Shown here piece by piece: positions 8,013 through 15,490 of a stretch of 64,000 bases of DNA. Positions within the stretch are counted from its first letter, which is position 1, and the number at the start of each line of letters is the position of its first letter. The notes under the pieces are model-generated. The model did no database searches, was not told where the DNA came from, and was given only the letters and a program-made list of their open reading frames with translations. The position numbers and the translations under genes were made by a program. Source of the DNA: Streptomyces roseoviridis (GTDB taxonomy: Bacteria > Actinomycetota > Actinomycetes > Streptomycetales > Streptomycetaceae). The stretch lies in assembly GCF_039535235.1 (NCBI RefSeq), contig NZ_BAAAWU010000001.1, positions 4,216,001 to 4,280,000 of the forward strand, given 5' to 3'.

Positions 8013-9212
8013 TTACTGCGCGTCCTTGCTGTCGATGCCGAGGCCCGGCAGCAGACCCGGGAGGAGCGGCGGGATCTCCACGTCCGGGACCCGGGAGGTG
8101 GGGTCCTGCCCGGTCGAGGGTGCACTCGGGCCCGTGTGCGGCGGGTCGAGCAGTCCGCCCGTGTTGCCGCCCAGAAGCCCGTCGTCCTCCGGTGCGCCCG
8201 TGCCCGGGCCGGAGCCGGAGGGGCGGGGCTGGGAGGTGTCGCCGCCCGTGGAGGGGGCGGCGGGCGAGGTGTGCGGCTGCTGGGTGCCGGCGGAGGGGGT
8301 GTTTCGCGGCGCGCTCGGGTCGCCGGAACCGACGGAACCGCGCTCGGGGGTGCGCGGGAGCACGGACTGCAGCGGCTCGACCTCTTCGTGTATGGCGTCG
8401 AAGACGTCGCTCACCTCGTTGCCGACGTCGGTCAGCTGGACGGGAAGCCGCTCGCGCAGCCCGTCCCAGGTGGCCCGGTGGGCCTGGGCGAAGGAGTTCA
8501 GCCGGGCCATGGGGCCGATCTCGCCGTCCCGCTCGTAGGCCAGGCGGAGCAGGCGGTGGCCCTCGGAGGCGTCGTGCTTCATGCCGCCGAGGACGCGGCG
8601 GATCTCGCTGAGCGACTCGTGGTCGAGGTCGCCGGAGCGGCCGCGCTCCATCAGTCTGCGGGCCTCGCTCAGGCGGGTGGACGCCTGGTCGAGGTAGATC
8701 CCGCCCCGGTCGGCGTCGTCGTCCGCCATCCCGAGCTTGATGTCCTCCATGCCGCGCTTCAGCCCGTAGAGCGAGTCACCGGGGAGGGCGTCGGAGCTGG
8801 CGGCGGCCACTCCGCTGAACGCTCCCGCGGCGACACCGACGGTGAGGCCGCCGGCGGCGAGCCCCTTGGACCAGCGGGAACGGGGACGCAGTTTGCGGAG
8901 CGGGGAGGCCCGGTGGGCTCCCCGGCCTGCGGTCCGCTGTTCCGGCACCGTAGGGCCCGCACCCGCGCTCCCCTCCGCGAGCATCGCTTCCATGGCGGCG
9001 ACGAGCTGGGCTCGCTGCACCACCTTGACCTCGGGGTCCATCTGCGGCTTCGGCATGTCGCCGAGACCGTTCGCCAGGGCCAACAGCCGTCCGTGATCGG
9101 CTGGTTCGGCCGATACCTCGGGCTGCTCGGCCGCCGCGCCCTCGGACGTCCGATCCTCCAGGGCCTGGGCGAAGGCGTTCGCCCGCCGGTGCGCCGAAAC
9201 GTTCGCGATCAC
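8013..9212 (-). CDS. rsbN: anti-sigma factor RsbN (C-terminal DUF5667)
   Basis: A 399-residue single-pass membrane protein. The cytoplasmic N-terminal part (about 1-110) holds the sigma-binding helices (NVSAHRRANAFAQALEDR and LLALANGLGDMPKPQMDPEV). One membrane segment follows at roughly 117-139 (GLTVGVAAGAFSGVAAAS), and then an extracytoplasmic DUF5667 region (DALPGDSLYGLKRGMEDIKL) with a long Pro/Ser/Gly tail. In Streptomyces the gene directly downstream of bldN encodes RsbN, which holds sigma-BldN at the membrane until development proceeds. Position, orientation and architecture all agree. The start is the GTG at 9212, because GAGAGGAGGT lies six bases ahead; the next in-frame GTG upstream overlaps that ribosome site and is rejected. 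It lies 298 bases after bldN on the same strand. Confidence 0.9.
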   Translation of the reverse strand: MIANVSAHRRANAFAQALEDRTSEGAAAEQPEVSAEPADHGRLLALANGLGDMPKPQMDPEVKVVQRAQLVAAMEAMLAEGSAGAGPTVPEQRTAGRGAHRASPLRKLRPRSRWSKGLAAGGLTVGVAAGAFSGVAAASSDALPGDSLYGLKRGMEDIKLGMADDDADRGGIYLDQASTRLSEARRLMERGRSGDLDHESLSEIRRVLGGMKHDASEGHRLLRLAYERDGEIGPMARLNSFAQAHRATWDGLRERLPVQLTDVGNEVSDVFDAIHEEVEPLQSVLPRTPERGSVGSGDPSAPRNTPSAGTQQPHTSPAAPSTGGDTSQPRPSGSGPGTGAPEDDGLLGGNTGGLLDPPHTGPSAPSTGQDPTSRVPDVEIPPLLPGLLPGLGIDSKDAQ

Positions 9213-9510
9213 TGGCGGCACCTCCTCTCGTCATGACGGTCGACTCCCCGGGGGGTTCGGAGGGTTGCACACCTTGAGCGCATCCACACGAAAGAGTGAG
9301 TGGATGCGGACATGGCGTGACCACAGGGAGCCTGCATTTCGCACAACGAGCGGCGCGGCACTTGGGTTACGCGCGAAAGATGATCGGACCAGTGCGTCAT
9401 CGGGGCGTCACCGACTGTGAGTTGGACGGGGGTCGTGGTGGCGTGGGGGGCCGGGCCGGGTGGGGAGGGCGGGACGGGTCGACGGGACGCGTGTGGGGGG
9501 CGCGCTGCGC

Positions 9511-10311
9511 TCAGCGGGCGTCGTCCGGGAGGAGGCGGGCCAGGGTGCGGACGGCCCGGTACTGGAGGGTCTTGATCGCGCCCTCGTTCTTGCCCATGAC
9601 CCGCGCGGTCTCGGCGACCGAGAGGCCCTGGAGGAAGCGGAGGGTCACGCACTCCTGCTGCTGGGGGTTGAGGCGGCGGACCGCGTCGAGGAGGGCGGCG
9701 TTGGAGAGGGACTCGAGGACGGAGTCCTCCGGGCTGCGCTCGACCTCGTTGGCGTCGAGCATCTCGCCGGTGGTGACCTCCAGGCGGAAGCGGCTGGACT
9801 TGAAGTGGTCGGCGACCAGGTTGCGGGCGATGGTGACCAGCCATGCGCCGAAGTCGCGGCCCTGCCAGGTGAAGGTGGAGATCCGGCGCAGGGCGCGCAG
9901 GAACGTCTCGCTGGTGAGGTCCTCGGCGGTCGCCTTCCCGCCGACGCGGTAGTAGATGTACCGGTAGACGGTGTCGCTGTACTGGTCGTAGAGGCGGCCG
10001 AAGGCCTCGGCCTCTCCGGCCTGGGCGCGCTCGACCAGGTCCATCATGCGGGCGCTGTCGCTGTCGGCGGTGGGCCGCCGGGCGGCGGTCGAGGTTCCGG
10101 TGGCGCCCCGGGTGCCGCGTCTGCCGACAGCGGCACCGCTCTCGGCGAGGGCGTAGCAGGGACCGGCGGGTGCCGGCCCTGTGAGGGCGGGCCCGCTGAA
10201 GGCGGGTGCGAGGCCGGCGTACGCGGTGGGGACGAAGCCGCGCAAGTGGTCGAGGACCGTTGCGCGCAGCGTAGCCAGGCCCGAGGCGTCAACCCCGACG
10301 TGTGGGTACAC
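9511..10311 (-). CDS. bldN: extracytoplasmic-function sigma factor BldN
   Basis: A 266-residue ECF sigma factor with an unusual N-terminal extension. Residues 1 to about 87 form a Gly/Ala/Pro-rich leader beginning MYPHVGVDASGLATL. This matches the pro-sequence known from Streptomyces BldN, which is removed in S. coelicolor. Sigma region 2 spans about 88-170 (AEAFGRLYDQYSDTVYRYIY, then GAWLVTIARNLVADHFK). Region 4 spans about 200-262 (LNPQQQECVTLRFLQGLSV). BldN directs transcription of chaplin, rodlin and other genes for aerial growth. The GTG/ATG start at 10311 is kept because the pro-sequence is part of the known protein. The long upstream region and the rsbN gene behind it support the identification. 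Confidence 0.95.
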   Translation of the reverse strand: MYPHVGVDASGLATLRATVLDHLRGFVPTAYAGLAPAFSGPALTGPAPAGPCYALAESGAAVGRRGTRGATGTSTAARRPTADSDSARMMDLVERAQAGEAEAFGRLYDQYSDTVYRYIYYRVGGKATAEDLTSETFLRALRRISTFTWQGRDFGAWLVTIARNLVADHFKSSRFRLEVTTGEMLDANEVERSPEDSVLESLSNAALLDAVRRLNPQQQECVTLRFLQGLSVAETARVMGKNEGAIKTLQYRAVRTLARLLPDDAR

Positions 10312-10757
10312 GGGACTCCCAGAGGCAGAGCTTCCATCACGTGCAGTGCGGGACCGTTCACTCGTCGTGGCGACGTGAGGGTTCCGGTGTGCGTCTGAGG
10401 AGAATAACGCTTCGTACAGGCAGCGCTACACCCAGTTGCTCAAATCATCGATTCAGTCTTATCCGTTACTGCTTGGAGTCGGATCAAGTCCCACTTAGTG
10501 ACTGATTGTTGATCGGTTTGGTTTCGTTTGTGATCAACGCTGGGCGCGGTTGTGGTCGAGTGCGATAGGGGGGAGTGATCCGGCCCGCTGGCGGGTAGGG
10601 AGCGGGGAATGCCCGGGGCGGGTGCGGTGCAGGGATGTTCGACCACGTACGGGTGAGCGGCGCCGGTCCGGGGTTGTCGCAGTCGATCGCGGCCGAAACG
10701 TATCGGCAGGTCACCGGTCGTCCGGGCGCCCGCGGGCCCGGGGGAGAGGGTGCCGGG
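10312..10757. promoter_or_regulatory. bldN upstream region (446 bases without a gene)
   Basis: No convincing gene was found here on either strand. Bases 10370-10545 are markedly AT-rich compared with the rest of the window, as expected of a regulated promoter for the leftward bldN gene. Visible structure includes the nine-base palindrome CACTTAGTG near 10490 and an inverted repeat GTTGATC/GATCAAC at 10508-10538. BldD binding upstream of bldN is known in Streptomyces, but no sequence here was matched to its consensus with confidence. The part near 10700-10757 is GC-rich and lies behind the stop of the HAD-IB gene. Confidence 0.55.
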
Positions 10758-11690
10758 TCAGCGCCGACGGCGGTGCAGGGCGAGCGCGGCGGCCGTGCCG
10801 CCGGCCAGGGCGCCCACGCCGGCGGCGGCCGGGATGCCGACCTTGGCCGCCTTGCGGCCGGTCCGGTAGTCGCGCAGCCGCCAGTCCCGCTCCTTGGCGT
10901 ACTTGCGCAGCTTGGTGTCCGGGTTGATGGCGTAGGGATGCCCGACCAGCGACAGCATCGGGATGTCGTTGTGCGAGTCGCTGTACGCGGCGCAGCGGGC
11001 GAGGTCCAGGCCCTCGGCGGCGGCCAGCGCGCGCACGGCCTCGGCCTTGGCCGGGCCGTGCAGGGGCTCGCCGACCAGCTTGCCGGTGTAGACGCCGTCC
11101 ACGGACTCGGCGACCGTGCCGAGCGCGCCGGTGAGGCCGAGACGGCGGGCGATGATCGTGGCGGTCTCGACGGGGGCGGCGGTGACCAGCCACACCTTCT
11201 GGCCGGCGTCCAGGTGTGCCTGGGCCAGGGCCCGGGTGCCGGGCCAGATGCGGTCGGCCATGTACTCGTCGTAGATCTCCTCGCCGATCGCCATCAGCTC
11301 CGAGACCCGGTGGCCCTTGACGATGGACAGGGCGCTGTCGCGGGCGTCCTGCATGTGCTCGGGGTCCTCGACGCCGGCGAGCCGGAACCACGCCTGCTGC
11401 CAGGCGAAGCGGGCCAGCTCACGGCGCTGGAAGAACTTCCGCTTGTACAGGCCGCGGCCGAAGTGGAAGATCGCCGCGCCCTGCATGACGGTGTTGTCCA
11501 GGTCGAAGAAGGCGGCGGCCTCCACGTCACCGGCGACCGGGAACACCGGCTCGGCGGGCGCGGTCTGACCGCGCTCCAGCTCCAGCTGCGCCGAGGTCTT
11601 GCGCGCCGCCTCGGCGGCGGCCTCGCCTGCCAGGACGCTGCGCGCGGTGGCGGAGCGCCTACGGGTGGTGAGCCATCCCAGAGCGGCCAT
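10758..11690 (-). CDS. HAD-IB family hydrolase
   Basis: A 310-residue phosphatase of the HAD-IB branch, related to phosphoserine phosphatase and fused acyltransferase-linked forms. Motif I is AAFFDLDNTVMQGAA, with both aspartates present. Motif II lies in KVWLVTAAP. Motifs III and IV are around AKAEAVRALAA and AAYSDSHNDIPML. A C-terminal Gly/Ala-rich segment followed by HRRRR (about 285-310) may be a membrane anchor with a basic tail. The substrate is unknown. ATG 11690 (MAALGWLTTRRR) is chosen over the ATG at 11702, which adds four residues; neither has a good ribosome site. The divergent glutaredoxin-like gene begins 126 bases away. Confidence 0.82.
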   Translation of the reverse strand: MAALGWLTTRRRSATARSVLAGEAAAEAARKTSAQLELERGQTAPAEPVFPVAGDVEAAAFFDLDNTVMQGAAIFHFGRGLYKRKFFQRRELARFAWQQAWFRLAGVEDPEHMQDARDSALSIVKGHRVSELMAIGEEIYDEYMADRIWPGTRALAQAHLDAGQKVWLVTAAPVETATIIARRLGLTGALGTVAESVDGVYTGKLVGEPLHGPAKAEAVRALAAAEGLDLARCAAYSDSHNDIPMLSLVGHPYAINPDTKLRKYAKERDWRLRDYRTGRKAAKVGIPAAAGVGALAGGTAAALALHRRRR

Positions 11691-11815
11691 GTCGTTGAGC
11701 ATAGCCAGTCTGTTCGGCCGTTCCCGACGTGTCGGGCCGCCGCCCGGTGAACAGTGGTGGACGGTCCGGAACGGCCGCGGCCGCGCCGCCGCCGAGGCCG
11801 CGCAGAATGGACGGC

Positions 11816-12079
11816 ATGTTCGGACGTAAGAAGAAGAGCGGGCCGCGCACGGTGACGCTGATCGGCAGGCCGGGGTGCCACCTGTGCGACGACGCCAGGG
11901 CGGTGATCGAGGCCGTCTGCGCGGAGACGGGCGCGCGGTGGGAGGAGAAGGACATCACCCAGGACGAGGAGCTGCACCGCGCCTACTGGGAGCAGATCCC
12001 GGTGGTCCTGGTCGACGGCGAGCAGCACACCTTCTGGCGGGTGGACGCCGGGCGGCTCCGGCGCGAACTGGGTGCGTGA
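11816..12079 (+). CDS. glutaredoxin family protein
   Basis: An 87-residue thioredoxin-fold protein. The core starts after a basic leader (MFGRKKKSG) with RTVTLIGRPGCHLCDDARAV, so the redox centre is CHLC. The second half has the cis-proline strand EQIPVVLVDGEQH. Proteins of this kind use the CxxC pair for thiol-disulfide exchange in the cytoplasm; the partner is unknown. The ATG at 11816 is preferred, and an ATG three codons earlier is possible. It lies upstream of the redox sensor gene rex on the same strand, a conserved arrangement in streptomycetes, though rex has its own operator and promoter region in between. Confidence 0.83.
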   Translation: MFGRKKKSGPRTVTLIGRPGCHLCDDARAVIEAVCAETGARWEEKDITQDEELHRAYWEQIPVVLVDGEQHTFWRVDAGRLRRELGA

Positions 12080-12258
12080 CCGGAAGACGGCTACCATCGT
12101 GGACGATTTGTTGGGTTTCGGGGGCAGCGTCGTCAGGAGAGTGAGCGGTTTTGCCCCCTTCGCCTTCTGAACGCGTCCACGCCCTCCGTGGTTCCGTACC
12201 GATACGAACCAGCCGCGTGACCCCGGTCACTTTGGCCAGACAAAACGGACACCATCTT

Positions 12259-12274
12259 TGTGCACGCGTTCACA
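12259..12274. promoter_or_regulatory. Rex operator (ROP)
   Basis: TGTGCACGCGTTCACA matches the S. coelicolor Rex operator TGTGAACGCGTTCACA at 15 of 16 positions. The match extends outward on each side as TTGTG and TTCACAA. It lies 78 bases before the rex start, at the point where a promoter for rex-hemA-hemC-hemD is expected. Rex binds such sites when NADH is low relative to NAD+, so the operon is probably autoregulated by redox state. The identification is by sequence match only. Confidence 0.9.
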
Positions 12275-12351
12275 AAGACATAGCCTGCATTCGACGGGGC
12301 GGTCCTGGGACACACGGCCGCCTACAGCCCCGCTCATCCCGCAGGAGCACC

Positions 12352-13155
12352 GTGGCAACTGGCCGAACTCACCGACCGGCGACCCGTAGCCGAGGAATTC
12401 CCGAGGCCACCGTCGCCCGCCTCCCGCTGTATCTGCGTGCCCTCACGGCACTGTCGGAGCGCTCCGTGCCCACGGTCTCCTCCGAGGAGCTCGCGGCCGC
12501 CGCGGGGGTCAACTCCGCGAAGCTGCGCAAGGACTTCAGCTACCTCGGCTCGTACGGGACGCGCGGCGTCGGCTACGACGTCGAGTACCTCGTCTACCAG
12601 ATCTCGCGCGAACTCGGGCTCACCCAGGACTGGCCCGTGGTCATCGTCGGCATCGGTAACCTCGGTGCCGCCCTCGCCGGCTACGGCGGCTTCGCCTCCC
12701 GCGGCTTCCGCGTCGCCGCGCTGATCGACGCCGACCCCGCCATGACCGGCAAGCCGGTCGCCGGGATCCCCGTCCAGCACAGCGACGACCTCGAGAAGAT
12801 CATCAGCGAGGACGGCGTCTCCATCGGCGTCATCGCCACCCCCGCAGGCGTCGCCCAGCAGGTCTGCGACCGGCTCGTGGCCGCCGGCGTCACCTCCATC
12901 CTGAACTTCGCGCCCACCGTGCTCTCCGTGCCCGACGGCGTGGACGTACGCAAGGTCGACCTCTCCATCGAGCTGCAGATCCTCGCGTTCCACGAGCAGC
13001 GCAAGGCCGGCGAGGAACTCGGCGCCGAGGCCGGCGCCGAGCCGTCCGCCGAGCCCGGCGCCACCGCCGCCGCCGTGCCGCCGGCCGCCCGTGCCGCGGA
13101 GGACGCCGGCCGCAAGGGACCTGACGGGGACATGCCCGCCGTGATGCCGGCATGA
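12352..13155 (+). CDS. rex: redox-sensing transcriptional repressor Rex
   Basis: A 267-residue repressor. The N-terminal winged helix spans about 15-85 (VARLPLYLRALTALSERSVP, then AAAAGVNSAKLRKDFSYLGS). It is followed by a Rossmann domain with the dinucleotide motif VVIVGIGNLGAALAGYGGF near 100-120. A domain-swapping helix ends the core in KVDLSIELQILAFHEQR. The last 50 residues are an Ala/Pro/Glu-rich tail of low complexity. Rex senses the NADH/NAD+ ratio and represses respiratory genes. GTG 12352 is chosen because GCAGGAG lies five bases ahead. The gene overlaps hemA by four bases (ATGA), so sensor and heme synthesis are translationally coupled. A Rex operator lies upstream. Confidence 0.96.
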   Translation: MATGRTHRPATRSRGIPEATVARLPLYLRALTALSERSVPTVSSEELAAAAGVNSAKLRKDFSYLGSYGTRGVGYDVEYLVYQISRELGLTQDWPVVIVGIGNLGAALAGYGGFASRGFRVAALIDADPAMTGKPVAGIPVQHSDDLEKIISEDGVSIGVIATPAGVAQQVCDRLVAAGVTSILNFAPTVLSVPDGVDVRKVDLSIELQILAFHEQRKAGEELGAEAGAEPSAEPGATAAAVPPAARAAEDAGRKGPDGDMPAVMPA

Positions 13156-14507
13156 GCCTCCTCGTCGTCGGCCTCAGCCACCGCAGCGCCCCCGTCAGCG
13201 TCCTGGAGCGCGCCGCGCTCTCCCCGGACGCCCGGACCAAGCTGCTCCACGACACCCTCGCCGCCGAACCGGCCGCCGAGGGCGCCGTCCTCGCCACCTG
13301 CAACCGCATCGAGCTCTACGCCGACGTGGACAAGTTCCACGCCGGTGTCGCCGAGCTGTCCACGCTGCTCGCCCAGCACAGCGGCGTCGGCCTGGAAGAG
13401 CTCACCCCGTACCTCTACGTGCACTACGAGGACCGGGCCGTCCACCACCTCTTCTCGGTGGCCTGCGGCCTGGACTCCATGGTCGTCGGCGAGGGCCAGA
13501 TCCTCGGCCAGATCAAGGACGCCCTCGCCCTCGGCCAGGAACTCCACACCGCCGGCCGCCTCCTGAACGACCTGTTCCAGCAGGCCCTGCGGGTCGGCAA
13601 GCGGGCCCACAGCGAGACCGGCATCGACCGCGCCGGCCAGTCGCTCGTCACCTTCGGGCTCGAGCAGATGGCCGGGGACACCGACGTCGACACCTGGGCC
13701 AAGGGCAAGCGCGCCCTGGTCATCGGCGCCGGCTCCATGTCCTCGCTCGCCGCCGCCACCCTCGCCCGGGCCGGTGTCGCCGAGATCGTCGTCGCCAACC
13801 GCACCATGGAACGCGCCCACCGGCTCGTGGAGATCCTCACCGAGCCCGGATCCACGGGCGTGGCCGCACGCGCGGTCGAGATGGTTGCCGTCGGCGACGA
13901 ACTGACACGTGCCGACGTCGTCGTCTCCTGCACCGGAGCCACCGGACTCGTCCTCACCGGCGAGGCCGTCGAGACCGCCCTGCACGGCCGCACCGCCCCG
14001 CTCCACCTGCTCGACCTCGCCATGCCCCGCGACATCGACGCCGCCGCCCACCGCATGCCGGGCGTCCGCCTCGTCGACATCGAGTCGCTGGCCGAAGCCT
14101 CCGCCGACGCCCCCATGGCCGCCGACGTCGACCAGGTGCGCACCATCGTCGCCGACGAGGTCGCCGCCTTCGGCGCCGCGCAGCGCGCCGCCCACATCAC
14201 GCCGACCGTGGTCGCCCTGCGCGCCATGGCCGCCGACGTGGTGGCCGGCGAGGTCGCCCGCCTCGAAGGCCGGCTGCCCGGACTCGACGACAAGCAGCGC
14301 GCCGAGATCACCCAGACCGTGCGGCGCGTCGTCGACAAGCTGCTGCACGCGCCCACCGTGCGCGTCAAGCAGCTCGCCAGCGAGCCCGGCGGCGCCGGCT
14401 ACGCCGACGCACTGCGCACACTCTTCGACCTCGACCCGGGGACGGTTGCCTCTGTCAGCCGGGCCGACCTGAACGACGGCGACGTCAAGAACCGAGGGCG
14501 AGTATGA
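13152..14507 (+). CDS. hemA: glutamyl-tRNA reductase
   Basis: A 451-residue enzyme that reduces glutamyl-tRNA(Glu) to glutamate-1-semialdehyde with NADPH, the first committed step of C5 heme synthesis. The catalytic cysteine is Cys50 in LATCNRIELY. The conserved core VVGEGQILGQIKDAL follows, and the NADPH domain has VIGAGSMSSLAAATLARAG. The C-terminal dimerisation helices end with a short Asp/Asn-rich tail. Length and motif order are those of the family. The start overlaps the rex stop, and the stop overlaps the hemC start, both by four bases, so this is the second gene of a tightly coupled operon under Rex. Confidence 0.96.
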   Translation: MSLLVVGLSHRSAPVSVLERAALSPDARTKLLHDTLAAEPAAEGAVLATCNRIELYADVDKFHAGVAELSTLLAQHSGVGLEELTPYLYVHYEDRAVHHLFSVACGLDSMVVGEGQILGQIKDALALGQELHTAGRLLNDLFQQALRVGKRAHSETGIDRAGQSLVTFGLEQMAGDTDVDTWAKGKRALVIGAGSMSSLAAATLARAGVAEIVVANRTMERAHRLVEILTEPGSTGVAARAVEMVAVGDELTRADVVVSCTGATGLVLTGEAVETALHGRTAPLHLLDLAMPRDIDAAAHRMPGVRLVDIESLAEASADAPMAADVDQVRTIVADEVAAFGAAQRAAHITPTVVALRAMAADVVAGEVARLEGRLPGLDDKQRAEITQTVRRVVDKLLHAPTVRVKQLASEPGGAGYADALRTLFDLDPGTVASVSRADLNDGDVKNRGRV

Positions 14508-15490
14508 CCGAGAGGGCACTGAGGCTCGGGACCAGGCGCAGCAAGCTCGCCATGGCCCAGTCCGGACATGTGGCCGACGCCGTCCGGCAGCTGACCGGCC
14601 GGCCCGTCGAGCTCGTGGAGATCACGACGTACGGGGACACCTCCCGCGAGCACCTCGCACAGATCGGCGGCACCGGCGTCTTCGTCGCCGCCCTGCGCGA
14701 CGCGCTGCTCGCCGACGAGGTCGACTTCGCCGTGCACTCCCTCAAGGACCTGCCGACCGCCCAGCACCCCGACCTGGTGCTCGCGGCGATCCCCGAGCGC
14801 GAGGACCCGCGCGACGTCCTCGTCGCCCGGCCCGGCCTCACCCTGGCGACCCTGCCGGCCGGCGCCCGCGTCGGCACCGGCTCCCCGCGCCGCATGGCCC
14901 AGCTCAACGCGTACGCGCGCAGCCACGGCCTGACCATCGAGACCGTACCGATCCGGGGCAACATCGACACCCGCGTCGGCTATGTACGCAGCGGAGAACT
15001 GGACGCGGTGGTACTCGCCGCGGCCGGACTCAACCGCATCGGCGGAACCGAGGAGCTCACCGGCTCCCTGTCGGTCGACCACCTGTCGGTCGACACGGTC
15101 CTGCCCGCCCCTGGCCAGGGGGCCCTGGCCGTCGAGTGCGCGGCGTCCCACGCCGACCTCGTCGCCACGCTCGCCGAGCTCGACGACCCGTACACCCGGG
15201 CCGCCGTGACCGCCGAGCGATCCCTGCTCGCCGCCCTGGAGGCCGGCTGCTCCGCACCCGTGGGTGCGCTGGCCGACCTGCTGGCCGACGGCCCCGGTCA
15301 CGGGCAGGTTGTCACCGAAATGCGCCTCCGCGGCGTCGTCGGCACCACCGACGGCTCCACGCTGGTGCAGCTGTCCACCACCGGTCCCGTACCCACCTCC
15401 TACGACGAGGCGGTGGCCCTCGGACGCGAACTCGCGGACGAGATGCTCGCCAAGGGTGCGGCCGGTCTTATGGGGGAGCGAGCACTTTGA
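14504..15490 (+). CDS. hemC: hydroxymethylbilane synthase (porphobilinogen deaminase)
   Basis: A 328-residue enzyme that joins four porphobilinogen units into hydroxymethylbilane. The N-terminal signature reads LRLGTRRSKLAMAQSGHVA. Domain 1 has the catalytic aspartate region DEVDFAVHSLKDLPT. The cofactor-binding cysteine is Cys249 in ALEAGCSAPVGA, and the phosphate-type loop GTGSPRRMAQL is present. All the residues expected of an active enzyme are seen. It overlaps hemA and hemD by four bases each, and downstream translation is probably coupled. Confidence 0.96.
   Translation: MTERALRLGTRRSKLAMAQSGHVADAVRQLTGRPVELVEITTYGDTSREHLAQIGGTGVFVAALRDALLADEVDFAVHSLKDLPTAQHPDLVLAAIPEREDPRDVLVARPGLTLATLPAGARVGTGSPRRMAQLNAYARSHGLTIETVPIRGNIDTRVGYVRSGELDAVVLAAAGLNRIGGTEELTGSLSVDHLSVDTVLPAPGQGALAVECAASHADLVATLAELDDPYTRAAVTAERSLLAALEAGCSAPVGALADLLADGPGHGQVVTEMRLRGVVGTTDGSTLVQLSTTGPVPTSYDEAVALGRELADEMLAKGAAGLMGERAL

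Noticed and set aside
10302..10714. Short frames upstream of bldN
   Set aside because: No ribosome site, no codon bias and no recognisable protein features; the region is AT-rich promoter DNA.
12681..14519. A 612-codon minus-strand open frame opposite hemA
   Set aside because: The translation is Gly/Ala/Val/Asp-rich without any motif, and the hemA frame is clearly the real one with all conserved residues.
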